Source of the DNA: Maricaulis sp.
GTDB lineage: Bacteria > Pseudomonadota > Alphaproteobacteria > Caulobacterales > Maricaulaceae
DNA: 36,199 nucleotides
NCBI GenBank assembly: GCA_017643585.1
Contig: JAEPND010000020.1
Coordinates: forward strand, 1-36,199
Direction: 5' to 3'
Translations under genes and position numbers: made by a program
Notes under the pieces: generated by a model
Seen by the model: the letters and a program-made list of their open reading frames with translations, nothing else
The model's database searches: none
Told to the model about the DNA's origin: nothing
Part shown: piece by piece, positions 1-9,015 of the stretch
Layout of the letters: every line of letters begins with the position of its first letter
Numbering within the stretch: position 1 is the stretch's first letter

Positions 1-89
1 AAACAGACGACACCTCATGAATCACGCTTCGCGGCTAAACGGAATCCTCAACCGAGTCAGAACCCGGCGAAAACGCTGTAGGTTCCACT

Positions 90-1973
90 CTACCGACGTC
101 CGAACAGTCGCTCGATATCGGCGAGTTTCAACTCGACATAGGTCGGGCGACCGTGATTGCACTGTCCGGAATGCGGTGTCGCTTCCATCTCGCGCAACAG
201 GGCATTCATCTCGTCCCCGGTCAGCCGACGACCGGACCGGACAGAACCGTGGCACGCCATTGTTCCCACGACATCCTCAAGCTTTTCCTTGAGCGACAAG
301 GCTTGGTCATACGCCGCCAGGTCATCTGCCAGATCCCGGATCAGGCCCTGCACATCCAGCTTCTTCAGCAAGGCCGGCGTTTCACGAACGGCGATCGCCC
401 CTGACCCGAAGGCTTCGATGACCAGTCCCAGCTCGGCGAGCTCATCGGTGCGCTCGAGCAGGCGGCGCGCCTCGTTTTCATCCAGGTCGACGATTTCGGG
501 GACCAGCAGGCGCTGCCTCTGGACACCGGTCTCGGCGATCATCTTCTTCATGCGCTCATAGACGAGGCGTTCATGGGCGGCGTGTTGATCGACAATGACG
601 ATACCGTCACCGGTCTGGGCGACCACATAAGTCTCGTGCAACTGCGCCCGGGCAACGCCCAGCGGCCAGCTGGGTTCCGGTTGCGCCGCGGCCGGGGGCG
701 CGGACGGGGTGAACGCGCCCTGGGTGTCCAACCCGGATGCTGGCGTTTCCATGCGAACCGACAGGCCCGGATCGAAGACTTCCGCCTGTGCGGGCTCGGT
801 CGGCGCGGGCGGGCTGCCCCACCCGGCCAGGTGTGACGCGGCGGACTGATAGGCCGGACGCGGGCCGCTGTTGAAGCCCTCCGGACGCGCTGCGCCCAGG
901 GCAAAACCGGAGACGGTCGTCGAGGCCCTGTGCCCGGCGGCCGCCAGCGCGTGGCGCAGGGACCCTACGATCAGACCCCGCACCAGGGCGGCATCACGAA
1001 ATCGCACTTCGGCCTTGGCCGGGTGAACATTCACATCGACCTGGTCCGTCGGCAGCTCCACATTCAGCGCGACCACCGGATAGCGATCCCGGGCCAGGAA
1101 ATCCTGGTAGGCACCGCGCACGGCACCCCCCAGCAGCTTGTCGCGCACGGGCCGGCCATTGACGAAAAGATATTGATGCAGGGAATTGCCCCGCGAATAG
1201 GTTGGCAGACTGGCAAAGCCGGTGACACGCACGCCTTCGCGCTCCTGGTCGACCTCCAGCGCATTGTCACCGAAGTCCGTACCGAGAACGGCAGCCATGC
1301 GGGCCTTTCGGCATTCGACGCTGTCATCCGTCTCCGCCGCCACGGAGAAACGCTTGCGTCCATCCAGGGTGAGGAAGAAGCCGACATCCGGCCGCGACAT
1401 GGCCAGCCGTTTGATAACGTCGGAAATACCCTGGTTTTCCGAGCGCTCGCTCTTGAGGAATTTCAGCCGCGCAGGGGTCGCGTAAAACAGGTCCCGGACT
1501 TCAACGCGAGTGCCGGACCGTCCGAGAGGAGCCGCCGGAGCCGCGCCAGAACTGACACCGCCCTCGACCGTGATCGTCCAGGCATCACCCTCGCCACGCG
1601 CCTGGGTGACGATGGACAGGCGGGCGATCGAACCGATGGAGGGGATGGCCTCACCCCGAAACCCCATTGTTCCGATATTCAGCAGGTCATCGGCACCGTC
1701 ATCCCCGACCGGGAGTTTGGACGTCGCGTGACGTTCGATGCACAGTTCGAGCTCTTCAGGCGACATGCCCTTGCCGTCATCCTCGATCACCAATCGGGAC
1801 AGGCCACCGCCCTCCGCACTGATATCGATACGACGCGCGCCTGCATCCAGCGCGTTCTCGACCAATTCCTTGATGACAGACGCCGGACGCTCAACCACCT
1901 CACCGGCTGCAATACGGTTGATGGTTTCCGGCGACAGCCGGCGAATGACGGGTTTGGTCACGCTCAAAGACAT
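90..1973 (-). CDS. mutL: DNA mismatch repair protein MutL, endonuclease type
   Basis: This protein couples mismatch recognition by MutS to strand incision and removal. The 627-residue product has an N-terminal GHKL ATPase domain: the [11 protein letters not shown] motif is near residues 36-46, DDGKGM near 65-70 and [12 protein letters not shown] near 104-115. A proline/alanine-rich linker covers about 350-435, and a C-terminal dimerisation/nuclease domain follows. [12 protein letters not shown], at about 462-473, fits the DQHA-x2-E-x4-E metal-binding motif of nicking MutL proteins, and ACHGS and CNHGRPT near the C-terminus fit the other active-site motifs. It should therefore nick DNA itself, as in bacteria without MutH. 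The ATG at 1973 gives a normal family N-terminus. It is the last visible gene of a minus-strand run and lies 53 bases after bamF. Confidence 0.97.
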   Translation of the reverse strand: MSLSVTKPVIRRLSPETINRIAAGEVVERPASVIKELVENALDAGARRIDISAEGGGLSRLVIEDDGKGMSPEELELCIERHATSKLPVGDDGADDLLNIGTMGFRGEAIPSIGSIARLSIVTQARGEGDAWTITVEGGVSSGAAPAAPLGRSGTRVEVRDLFYATPARLKFLKSERSENQGISDVIKRLAMSRPDVGFFLTLDGRKRFSVAAETDDSVECRKARMAAVLGTDFGDNALEVDQEREGVRVTGFASLPTYSRGNSLHQYLFVNGRPVRDKLLGGAVRGAYQDFLARDRYPVVALNVELPTDQVDVNVHPAKAEVRFRDAALVRGLIVGSLRHALAAAGHRASTTVSGFALGAARPEGFNSGPRPAYQSAASHLAGWGSPPAPTEPAQAEVFDPGLSVRMETPASGLDTQGAFTPSAPPAAAQPEPSWPLGVARAQLHETYVVAQTGDGIVIVDQHAAHERLVYERMKKMIAETGVQRQRLLVPEIVDLDENEARRLLERTDELAELGLVIEAFGSGAIAVRETPALLKKLDVQGLIRDLADDLAAYDQALSLKEKLEDVVGTMACHGSVRSGRRLTGDEMNALLREMEATPHSGQCNHGRPTYVELKLADIERLFGRR

Positions 1974-2026
1974 AGGGCCAACCTTTCGGCTGGCCCTGAG
2001 TCGGTCAAGAGCTGAAACAGCGAGGC

Positions 2027-2569
2027 CTAGAGGCCCGGCAGTTTCGGCAGCAGGTCACGATCGCGTTCAATCTCGACTTCACCACCACCGGTCACAGCCT
2101 GGATATTGGCAAGGCGCTCGGCTTCCTCGGCCGCGTCGAGCGGCGTGGCGTCGACCGGCGGACGGTATTCACCATTACGCCAGAACAGGACCTGATCAGC
2201 GAAACCGCGGCTCTTGCGAACAACGCTGGCGCTTTCACCGTCAATGATGGAGCGAATGAACGGATCCGCGCTGCCACCACCGGCGCGCGCGACCAGCAGG
2301 GCTTCAGCGTCAGAGCCTTCAAAGGCGGCGCTGGCGCCGAGAAGGGCCGCACGGGCACGCTGGTCCGGATAGATTTCCTCGGGGCGCGGCTCACCCGGAC
2401 GCGGCGGGCGCAGATTATACTCCGGCGGCACGGTCAGCGGGGCGATCGTAACGGTACGGAATTCATCCGGCGTTGAACGCTCGGCACCCAGAGCACCACC
2501 GATACTGCTGCAACCGGAAACGGCGACGGAAGCCGCTACAGCGGCGAAAACTGCGGAACGCAAACGCAT
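2027..2569 (-). CDS. bamF: BamF-type outer-membrane assembly lipoprotein (DUF3035)
   Basis: The product is a predicted outer-membrane lipoprotein of 180 residues. The ATG at 2569 is preferred over upstream in-frame starts because it has a GGAG about 10 bases upstream and leads straight into a lipoprotein signal with the lipobox VSGC. After the cysteine comes a short segment rich in proline and arginine ([19 protein letters not shown]), resembling the BamC-like motif of alphaproteobacterial BamF. The rest is acidic/alanine-rich and looks poorly structured, with no transmembrane segment. BamF is known as an accessory subunit of the BAM complex, which inserts beta-barrel proteins. The family call comes from the motif and from the position after lspA, the signal peptidase that processes lipoproteins. 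The lipoprotein call is firm; the BamF name is probable. Confidence 0.72.
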   Translation of the reverse strand: MRLRSAVFAAVAASVAVSGCSSIGGALGAERSTPDEFRTVTIAPLTVPPEYNLRPPRPGEPRPEEIYPDQRARAALLGASAAFEGSDAEALLVARAGGGSADPFIRSIIDGESASVVRKSRGFADQVLFWRNGEYRPPVDATPLDAAEEAERLANIQAVTGGGEVEIERDRDLLPKLPGL

Positions 2570-2641
2570 TTTGGCAAAGCTCCAAATTCTGTTGCGCATA
2601 TGTTTAGCGAAGTCTTGCGACAAGCTCCAGCCCGGAGTCCA

Positions 2642-3232
2642 TTAAGTCTTGTCCAACCGGCTTTCGCGATCACTGAGGAACATGTCCAGGATGATCAAGC
2701 CGACACCGACATTGATGCCGACATCCGCGACATTGAAGACCCAAGGGAACCAGACATCGGAGAAATTCAGGAAATCAACCACGGCACCGAAGACGATCCG
2801 GTCGATGACATTGCCGAGCGCACCGCCGATGATCATGCCAAAGGCAATGGTCAGGAGTTTGCGATCCGCCTTGAGCGGACCGTAGCCGAGCAGTCCGGCG
2901 ATCAACAATCCCGCCACGGCGAGCGAGAAAAGGATCAGCACCATCCGCCCCAGCAGATTGTCTGCGCCCAGCAGGCCAAAACTGACGCCCTTGTTCCAGA
3001 CCATGGTCAGGTCAAAGACCGGAGAAATCTCCAGATGACCACATGTGTTGAACGCGCCTTCCCGGCCCAGCTGGAAATCCAGACAGCCTTCCGGTGAAAA
3101 ATTGAGCACGTTCAGGACCAGCCACTTGGTCAGCTGGTCGAGCAGGATGATCCCCGCAGCCAGAGACAGACCCAGCCGGGCGAAACCCGGCTGAACCAGT
3201 TTCTGCAACACGTCACGGGCGAGGTCAGCCAT
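2642..3232 (-). CDS. lspA: Lipoprotein signal peptidase LspA (SPase II)
   Basis: This inner-membrane aspartic protease cleaves signal peptides from diacylglyceryl-modified prolipoproteins. The 196-residue product shows four hydrophobic segments and both family signatures: GGALGNVIDRI supplies the first catalytic aspartate and FNVADVGI the second. A loop after the first membrane segment has two cysteines (PEGC, NTC) and makes the protein slightly longer than the usual 160-170 residues. The ATG at 3232 lies inside the end of ileS, overlapping it by 8 bases (ATGGCTGA), so translation is likely coupled. The ileS-lspA pairing is widespread in proteobacteria. Many plausible client lipoproteins are encoded in this window (BamF, the OmpA-type protein, the S9 peptidase and the M20 peptidase). 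Confidence 0.96.
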   Translation of the reverse strand: MADLARDVLQKLVQPGFARLGLSLAAGIILLDQLTKWLVLNVLNFSPEGCLDFQLGREGAFNTCGHLEISPVFDLTMVWNKGVSFGLLGADNLLGRMVLILFSLAVAGLLIAGLLGYGPLKADRKLLTIAFGMIIGGALGNVIDRIVFGAVVDFLNFSDVWFPWVFNVADVGINVGVGLIILDMFLSDRESRLDKT

Positions 3233-6191
3233 TCAGCTTGTCCCAATAGGCCAGGGCATCAGCGTCGCGCGGGGTCACATCAGGGTAACGCGGATCCGAT
3301 CCCACATCCGCAGAGTATTTCCACGAGCGGGCGCACTTGGACCCTTCGGCCTTGCCCGGATCGACCGAGATGTCGCTGACATCTTCGAGACGGAAGTTGG
3401 CGGGTTCCCCCTCCTCGTCCACAAGATAGGCCTGGCTGGTGATGGAGATTTCGGCGAGGAACTCGTCCAGATCCCCCCCCGCCTCGGCGCCAAGCGCCTC
3501 GCGATAGGCCGGGTCAGTGACATAGACTTTTGGCGCAGCTTCCAGGCTGGAGCCGATACGCTTTTCACGGCGTTCAACTTCCAGGGCACCGGTGACAACG
3601 CGGCGCAAACGACGAATTGTCTGCCAGCGTTCGGCGCGCCCACCGTCACGCCAGTCTTCCGGTGTTTCCGGGAAGGTGCGGTAGTGCACGCTGTCCGTCT
3701 CGGATGGGAAGCGTGAAAGCCACGCTTCTTCCATGGTGAAGGGCATGATCGGAGCCAGCCATGCCGTCAGACGCATAAAGACTTCATGCATCACCGTGCG
3801 ACAGGCGCGGCGGCGGTCACTGTCCGGACGGTCGCAGTAGAGGCTGTCCTTGCGCACATCGAGATAGAAGGCGGACAGGTCGACGACACAGAAATTGAAC
3901 AGGGCCGAATAGACCTTCTTGAAGTCATAGGCCTCGTAGCCGGACTTCACGACCTCATCCAGCTCGGTCAGGCGGTGCAGAACCCAGCGTTCCAGCGACG
4001 GCATGCGGTCATATGGCAGGGCCTCGGTGTCATCGAAACCGTCCAGCGCGCCCAGCAGATAGCGCATCGTGTTGCGCAGCTTGCGATAGGCGTCGACGCT
4101 GGTCTGCAGGATCTCCTCGGAGATCCGCAGATCCATCGTGAACTCCTGGGCTGCCACCCAGAGACGCATGATCTCGATGCCGTATTTCTTGGCGATCTCG
4201 TTCGGGGCCAGCGTATTGCCCAGCGACTTGGACATCTTGCGGCCATCGCCGGCCATGACAAAACCATGGGTCAGAACGCCATTGTAAGGCGCCCGCCCGC
4301 GCGTTCCGCAGCTCTCCAACAAGGAAGACTGGAACCAGCCCCGATGCTGGTCGGATCCTTCCAGGTAGAGATCCGCCGGCCATTTCTGGCTCTTGCGATC
4401 TTCCAGCGAGAAGGCGTGGGTGGAACCACTGTCGAACCAGACATCAAGAATGTCGGTGACCTTCTCCCATTCATCCGCGTTGTAGTCCTCGCCCAGGAAT
4501 TCCTCGGCCGGGCGTTCAAACCAGGCGTCGGCGCCCTCTTCCTCGACGGCGCGGACAATGCGTTCATGGACCTTGTGGTCATTGAGAACGTGGCCGGTGC
4601 CCTTTTCGACAAACATGGTCAACGGCACACCCCAGGCCCGCTGGCGCGAGACCAGCCAGTCCGGACGTCCCTCGACCATGGAACGGATGCGGTTTTCGGC
4701 CTGTGGCGGCGTCCACGTCGTCTCTCCGATCGCTTTCAGCGCGGCTTCGCGCAGCGTACCGCCGGTCTTCATCGGACGATCGATGGCGATGAACCATTGC
4801 TGGGTGTTGCGGAAGATGACCGGAGCCTTGGACCGCCAGGAGTGCGGATAGGAGTGTTCCAGTCGTCCGCGTGCCAACAGCTTGTCCTGCTCGATCAGCT
4901 GATCCATCACTGCCTTGTTGGCCGGGCCATCCTGGCCCTGTTTCTTGCCATCCAGGCGGATGATGTGCAGGCCGGCGAACAGCGGGATGTGTTCGTAATA
5001 GGAGCCATCCTCGCCCACCATGTGCGGGACCGGCTGCTGCTTGTCATGCCATTCCGGGTTTTCCATCCAGGCGACATAGTCTTCCGCACCATGGCTGGGC
5101 GCGGTGTGCACGAAGCCCGTACCGGCCTCGTCGGTGACATGGTCACCGGCCAGCAGCGGCACCGGATAGTTCCAGAAGCGATCAGCCTCGAAGAGCGGGT
5201 GGGAACACACCAGTCCCGACGGGTCAATATTGCAGATCCGGTCAGCGGACTCGATGAAGGCCGCTTCCTTGGTCGCTTCCCAGAGATTGTCCGCGACGAT
5301 CAACGTGTCGCCCGGCATCGACCAGGGCGCAAAGTCCGTCGCCTTCATGGCGGTTATCTTGTAGAGGCCGTAACGGACCTCAGGCGAATAACAGATCGCC
5401 TTGTTGCCCGGGATCGTCCACGGGGTCGTCGTCCAGATGACGACATGGGCGCCCACGCATTCCTTGGGAACCGCCGAGCCATCCTTGCGGACGCCGCGGA
5501 CCGGGAATTTCACATAGATCGTGGACGACGTCTTGTCCTGGTACTCCACCTCGGCCTCGGCCAGAGCCGTCTGTTCGACCGGCGACCACATCACCGGTGC
5601 AGAACCAGAGAAGACCAGACCCTGTTCGACGAATTTCAGGAATTCGCGAACGATGGCGGCTTCCGCAGAGAAGGCCATTGTCGTGTACGGATCGTCCCAT
5701 TCACCGGACACACCGAGACGTTTGAACTCGTCACGCTGAACACCAACCCACTCTTCGGCGTATTCCCGGCAAGCGGCACGGAATTCCTTTTTCGGAACGT
5801 CATCCTTGCGTTTGCCCTTGGCGCGGAAATTCTGCTCGACCTTCCATTCAATAGGCAAACCGTGACAATCCCAGCCTGGACGGTAGGGCGCATCAAAGCC
5901 CAGCATCTGGTGCGAGCGTACGACGATATCCTTGAGGATCTTGTTCTGGCCGGTCCCGATATGGATGTGACCATTGGCATAGGGCGGGCCGTCGTGCAGG
6001 ACCCAGCGCTCGCGGTCTTCGCTCTGCGCGCGCAGGTTTTCATAGACATTCAGCTCTTCCCAGCGCGCCAGCCATTCAGGCTCCTTCTTGGGCAGACCGG
6101 CCCGCATGGGGAAATCGGTCTCGGGAAGGAAAAGCGTCGGGCGGTAATCGCGGGTGGTCTCGGTGCCGTTATCGGCCGTGGTATCCGTCAT
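3225..6191 (-). CDS. ileS: Isoleucyl-tRNA synthetase
   Basis: This class I synthetase charges tRNA-Ile and edits misactivated valine. The 988-residue product has the HIGH-type motif HIHIG at about 75-79 after PYANG, an editing (CP1) domain with TTTPWTIPGN near 254-263 and GTGFVHTAPSHG near 358-369, and KMSKS at 652-656. An anticodon-binding domain follows. The C-terminal tail keeps the frame of the bacterial zinc-binding module (KCARSWKYSADVG from 952), but three of the four expected cysteines are absent, so zinc is probably not bound there. The ATG at 6191 has AGGGA about 9 bases upstream. The gene lies in the ribF-ileS-lspA order common in proteobacteria. The 176 bases between it and ribF contain no gene that could be seen. 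Confidence 0.98.
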   Translation of the reverse strand: MTDTTADNGTETTRDYRPTLFLPETDFPMRAGLPKKEPEWLARWEELNVYENLRAQSEDRERWVLHDGPPYANGHIHIGTGQNKILKDIVVRSHQMLGFDAPYRPGWDCHGLPIEWKVEQNFRAKGKRKDDVPKKEFRAACREYAEEWVGVQRDEFKRLGVSGEWDDPYTTMAFSAEAAIVREFLKFVEQGLVFSGSAPVMWSPVEQTALAEAEVEYQDKTSSTIYVKFPVRGVRKDGSAVPKECVGAHVVIWTTTPWTIPGNKAICYSPEVRYGLYKITAMKATDFAPWSMPGDTLIVADNLWEATKEAAFIESADRICNIDPSGLVCSHPLFEADRFWNYPVPLLAGDHVTDEAGTGFVHTAPSHGAEDYVAWMENPEWHDKQQPVPHMVGEDGSYYEHIPLFAGLHIIRLDGKKQGQDGPANKAVMDQLIEQDKLLARGRLEHSYPHSWRSKAPVIFRNTQQWFIAIDRPMKTGGTLREAALKAIGETTWTPPQAENRIRSMVEGRPDWLVSRQRAWGVPLTMFVEKGTGHVLNDHKVHERIVRAVEEEGADAWFERPAEEFLGEDYNADEWEKVTDILDVWFDSGSTHAFSLEDRKSQKWPADLYLEGSDQHRGWFQSSLLESCGTRGRAPYNGVLTHGFVMAGDGRKMSKSLGNTLAPNEIAKKYGIEIMRLWVAAQEFTMDLRISEEILQTSVDAYRKLRNTMRYLLGALDGFDDTEALPYDRMPSLERWVLHRLTELDEVVKSGYEAYDFKKVYSALFNFCVVDLSAFYLDVRKDSLYCDRPDSDRRRACRTVMHEVFMRLTAWLAPIMPFTMEEAWLSRFPSETDSVHYRTFPETPEDWRDGGRAERWQTIRRLRRVVTGALEVERREKRIGSSLEAAPKVYVTDPAYREALGAEAGGDLDEFLAEISITSQAYLVDEEGEPANFRLEDVSDISVDPGKAEGSKCARSWKYSADVGSDPRYPDVTPRDADALAYWDKLNG

Positions 6192-6367
6192 CGGATTCAG
6201 TCCCTGGAATATGAATCAATTACAAACGTGTTCGCACTACCCGGAACTGCGAGCATCAAGCCCGGCAGCCCGGGCCGATAATTCGGCGCGGCGCTATGGC
6301 CGCAGCCATATTCTCGAACGTCGTATGCAATCTGGATTGGACCATGCACCGCGTGTAACAGAGGCCG

Positions 6368-7312
6368 TCAGGACGGTCCAGCCGCAGCGCTCAGCAAGTC
6401 ACGTGCACGTTGTGCATCGAGCGCAATCTGTGCCTTGAGCGCATCCAGCCCGTCGAACTTCATCTCAGATCGGATGAAATGTTCAAAGCCGACGCTCAAC
6501 GTCTTGCCGTACAGATCACCGTCAAAATCGAACAGGTGAATTTCGAAGCGTTCGGTCAGCCCGTCCACCGTGGGTCGATAACCGAAATTGGCCACGCCGG
6601 GACGCTCTGCAGGCTCGCCATCTATGCCCACCCGCACGGCATAGACGCCGTGCTCGGGGCGAACATAGTCGGTCATCTCCAGATTGGCCGTCGGAAATCC
6701 GATGGTACGGCCGCGCTTGTCTCCGTGAGCGACCGTGCCCTCGACAACCCAGCTCTGGCCCAGCAACACCTTGACCGCGTCCATCGCACCATCCGCGATG
6801 GCCTTGCGGATACGGGTCGAGGAAATCTTGTCGACGCCATTATCGAGCAACTCGGCGAAATCTGTCCGGATACCCCGCGCCTCGCCCAGCCGCGCCAGAT
6901 CCGCCGTCGTACCCGCTCGCCGGTGACCAAAATGGAAATCCGCGCCGGTCACAACGCCGCGGACACCCAGACCGGCACTCAAAACAGTGTCGACGAAGAT
7001 TTCCGGTGACATCTGCGCCATCGCGGCATCGAATTCGAGCTGGAAGACATGCGCAACGCCCAGCGCTTCCAGCCGCGCGTTACGACGTCTGGCACTCATG
7101 ATGCGGAAGGGCGGCGCATCCGGGGCAAAGAAACGCCGCGGATGTGGCTGGAAGAGCGCGACGCCGAGAGGCGCCCCCATCTCCTGCGCCAATTGCCGCG
7201 CCCTGTCGATCACGACCTGGTGGCCAGCATGCACGCCATCGAAATTGCCCAGGGCAATGACACAGCCCCGGCCGCCAGCATCAATCGCGTTATATCCAGC
7301 CCAGACGCGCAA
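6368..7312 (-). CDS. ribF: Bifunctional riboflavin kinase / FAD synthetase RibF
   Basis: The enzyme converts riboflavin to FMN and then FAD in the cytosol. The 314-residue product, normal for the family, has an N-terminal nucleotidyltransferase domain with LGNFDGVHAGH at about 22-32 and SSTRIRKAIADG near 165-176. A C-terminal flavokinase domain carries TIGFPTANLEM. The frame opens with TTG at 7312, only three bases after the stop of the upstream maoC-like gene. The nearest purine-rich element (GAAGGA) lies in the end of that gene, so initiation probably depends on translational coupling. No in-frame ATG exists before the conserved core, which supports the TTG. The gene sits between maoC and ileS on the same strand. 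Confidence 0.95.
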   Translation of the reverse strand: MRVWAGYNAIDAGGRGCVIALGNFDGVHAGHQVVIDRARQLAQEMGAPLGVALFQPHPRRFFAPDAPPFRIMSARRRNARLEALGVAHVFQLEFDAAMAQMSPEIFVDTVLSAGLGVRGVVTGADFHFGHRRAGTTADLARLGEARGIRTDFAELLDNGVDKISSTRIRKAIADGAMDAVKVLLGQSWVVEGTVAHGDKRGRTIGFPTANLEMTDYVRPEHGVYAVRVGIDGEPAERPGVANFGYRPTVDGLTERFEIHLFDFDGDLYGKTLSVGFEHFIRSEMKFDGLDALKAQIALDAQRARDLLSAAAGPS

Positions 7313-7315
7313 GAC

Positions 7316-7759
7316 TTACGCGTCCTTCTTCTTGCGGCGCTTGCGCACCATGACTTCGGCCTCGGCGCGCATCAGCTCCTTGCCCTCGGCCATGCAGACA
7401 CAATCCATGACGGCCTTGCGGGACTTCAGGTCCACCGACTTGACAGTAACGCGCGTGGTCACCTCGTCACCGATGCGGGTGGGCAGGGCGAAACGCATGT
7501 TCAATCCAAGGAAGATGGCCCCCGGCCCGGGCAGTTGATTGCCAAGGACGCCGGAAATGAAGGATGCGATCAGTGCGCCGTGTGCAATTCGTCCCCGAAA
7601 AGGCGTTTTGCGCGCGAATTCTTCGTCCATGTGCACTGGATTGTAGTCACCGGACACTTTCGCGAACAGCTCCAAATCTTCTTCAGTAACGACCCTAACT
7701 GCTTCTGCACAATGGCCAATTTCCATATCTTCAAGCTCAATGGCGGTCTGCTCAGACAT
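7316..7759 (-). CDS. MaoC-family (R)-specific enoyl-CoA hydratase-like protein
   Basis: This 147-residue single hot-dog-fold protein resembles PhaJ/MaoC hydratases, which add water to trans-2-enoyl-CoA to give (R)-3-hydroxyacyl-CoA. The conserved block is SGDYNPVHMDEEFA (about residues 36-49) followed by FRGRIAHGAL. It contains the aspartate and histidine that act as the hydratase dyad in the family. The C-terminus is strongly basic (VRKRRKKKDA). A GGAGAG lies just before the ATG at 7759. It heads the minus-strand run into ribF and ileS, with which it shares no obvious pathway. The true substrate cannot be read from the sequence; a thioesterase or dehydratase role is the alternative. Confidence 0.85.
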   Translation of the reverse strand: MSEQTAIELEDMEIGHCAEAVRVVTEEDLELFAKVSGDYNPVHMDEEFARKTPFRGRIAHGALIASFISGVLGNQLPGPGAIFLGLNMRFALPTRIGDEVTTRVTVKSVDLKSRKAVMDCVCMAEGKELMRAEAEVMVRKRRKKKDA

Positions 7760-7784
7760 GCGACTCTCCGTATTTTTTCCCGCT

Positions 7785-7799
7785 TTAACCGATTTTTAT
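7785..7799 (+). promoter_or_regulatory. Possible CtrA-type site upstream of the receiver gene
   Basis: The sequence reads TTAA, seven bases, then TTAT, matching seven of eight positions of the CtrA consensus TTAA-N7-TTAA known from Caulobacter-like bacteria. It lies in the 122-base divergent gap between the maoC-like gene and the CheY-like gene, about 83 bases before the latter's ATG. CtrA commonly controls flagellar and chemotaxis genes in this group. The match is short and AT-rich, so chance is a real possibility. Confidence 0.3.
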
Positions 7800-7881
7800 C
7801 CGCACTTGTCTAGGGTTCCCCTGAAGACAGCGCAAAAAGCTGTCCTTGTGGAAGAACACGCCGAGTGGATGGAGATTACGT

Positions 7882-8268
7882 ATGGCTGTCGAAATGACTA
7901 TGCCGATCCTGGTGGTAGACGACTACAAAACCATGATCCGCATCATTCGCAACCTGCTCAAGCAGATCGGATTCGAAAATGTCGATGACGCTGCGGACGG
8001 GCAAGAAGCTTTCGAAAAAATGCAGAAGAACAATTACGGTCTGGTGATCTCAGACTGGAACATGGAGCCGATGACCGGCTACGAGCTTCTGCAAAAAGTG
8101 CGCGCCGATGAAGGGCTAAAATCGACCCCGTTCATCATGGTTACAGCAGAATCCAAGACGGAAAACGTGGTTGCCGCCAAGAAGGCCGGCGTCAACAACT
8201 ACATCGTTAAGCCGTTCAATGCTGGGACGCTCAAATCAAAGATGTCGGCGGTCCTGGGCGAATTCTAA
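7882..8268 (+). CDS. CheY-like single-domain response regulator
   Basis: This 128-residue stand-alone receiver domain has the full CheY set: the acidic pair D13/D14, phospho-acceptor D58 (in ISDWNM), T88, and K110 in the YIVKPF motif with Y108 before it. There is no output domain, so it should act by binding a partner such as the flagellar switch when phosphorylated. The ATG at 7882 is preferred because GGAG lies seven bases upstream; a longer frame from 7846 would add an atypical, non-conserved leader. The next gene, 54 bases downstream, encodes the CheY phosphatase CheZ, which strongly suggests a role in chemotaxis. Kinase and receptor genes are not in this window. Confidence 0.92.
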   Translation: MAVEMTMPILVVDDYKTMIRIIRNLLKQIGFENVDDAADGQEAFEKMQKNNYGLVISDWNMEPMTGYELLQKVRADEGLKSTPFIMVTAESKTENVVAAKKAGVNNYIVKPFNAGTLKSKMSAVLGEF

Positions 8269-8322
8269 GCTCTGACATGCTCGCTGAATGATGAATTGAG
8301 TTTGCAAAGGAAGGAGGGCCCC

Positions 8323-9015
8323 ATGCCCGCCGCCAATGTTGCCGCGCAGGTTCGTACTTCGCTCGCCACGCTGAAGGCCAGTGATCTACAGGACGCGCAG
8401 ATCATGGAGGTCCTGAAGCTGGCGCACCAGCTGACGGATACGATGAAGCTGTTCTTCAGCTCTCTCGACCAGTCGATCTGCCAAGAGTTCAACTATATCG
8501 CGGATTACATCTCCCGGACGCGCGACGAAATCGCCGCTTTGCGCCCGAACGATATCAAGAAACAACGCATCCCGACCGCCGGTGCGGAGCTGGAAGCCGT
8601 TGTCACAGACACCGAGAAGGCCACTGAGGTCATCATGTCTGCAGCAGAATCCGTTCTGTGTGACGAGGAAACCGACTACGACATCTATCGGGCCAATGTG
8701 GAAGCCAAGATGATGGAAATCATCGAAAGCTGCAGCTTCCAGGACCTGGCCGGGCAACGCGTCTCCAAGGTGGTTGGCAGTCTCCGCCACGTGGAGAGCC
8801 GTGTCGCACGGTTTGCTGAAGTCATGGGCGTCCGTGACGCCGATGGCGGTCCGCAGGAAGAAACGGCCGAGGAGAAACGCAATCGCGAACAGCTCCTCAA
8901 CGGTCCGGCGATCGGTGGCCCCGAGACCAGCCAGGACGACATCGATGCGATGTTCGCCGATGCCGGTGGGGATGCCGCCCTCGATCAGGGTTCAATCGAC
9001 TCCCTGTTCGACTAG
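8323..9015 (+). CDS. cheZ: CheY-P phosphatase CheZ
   Basis: CheZ speeds dephosphorylation of CheY-P and so resets the flagellar switch. The 230-residue product is largely helical and has the family signature CSFQDLAGQRVSKV. D141 and Q145 correspond to the catalytic-site aspartate and glutamine of the enterobacterial enzyme (known as D143 and Q147). The C-terminus has a loose linker (about 170-200) and two similar acidic/hydrophobic peptides, SQDDIDAMF at 203-211 and DQGSIDSLF at 221-229, like peptides that dock on CheY. A strong AAGGAGG five bases before the ATG at 8323 fixes the start. Its stop codon interlocks with that of the convergent HAD gene. Pairing with the preceding receiver gene supports the function. 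Confidence 0.88.
   Translation: MPAANVAAQVRTSLATLKASDLQDAQIMEVLKLAHQLTDTMKLFFSSLDQSICQEFNYIADYISRTRDEIAALRPNDIKKQRIPTAGAELEAVVTDTEKATEVIMSAAESVLCDEETDYDIYRANVEAKMMEIIESCSFQDLAGQRVSKVVGSLRHVESRVARFAEVMGVRDADGGPQEETAEEKRNREQLLNGPAIGGPETSQDDIDAMFADAGGDAALDQGSIDSLFD

Noticed and set aside
1-89. Possible start of another minus-strand gene (ATG near 16) or a plus-strand frame from 17
   Set aside because: Too little sequence, no convincing ribosome-binding site, and the plus frame runs antisense into mutL. Nothing can be supported here.
930-2015. A 361-codon open frame opposite mutL
   Set aside because: It is an antisense shadow of mutL with no recognisable motif and no ribosome-binding site.
3786-6281. 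An 831-codon open frame opposite ileS
   Set aside because: It is an antisense shadow caused by GC-rich codon bias. The minus strand encodes a full isoleucyl-tRNA synthetase with every motif.
6192-6367. Possible regulatory leader or T-box before ileS
   Set aside because: The small palindrome TATGGC-CGCA-GCCATA is weak, and no T-box or terminator features are present. Such leaders are not expected in this group.
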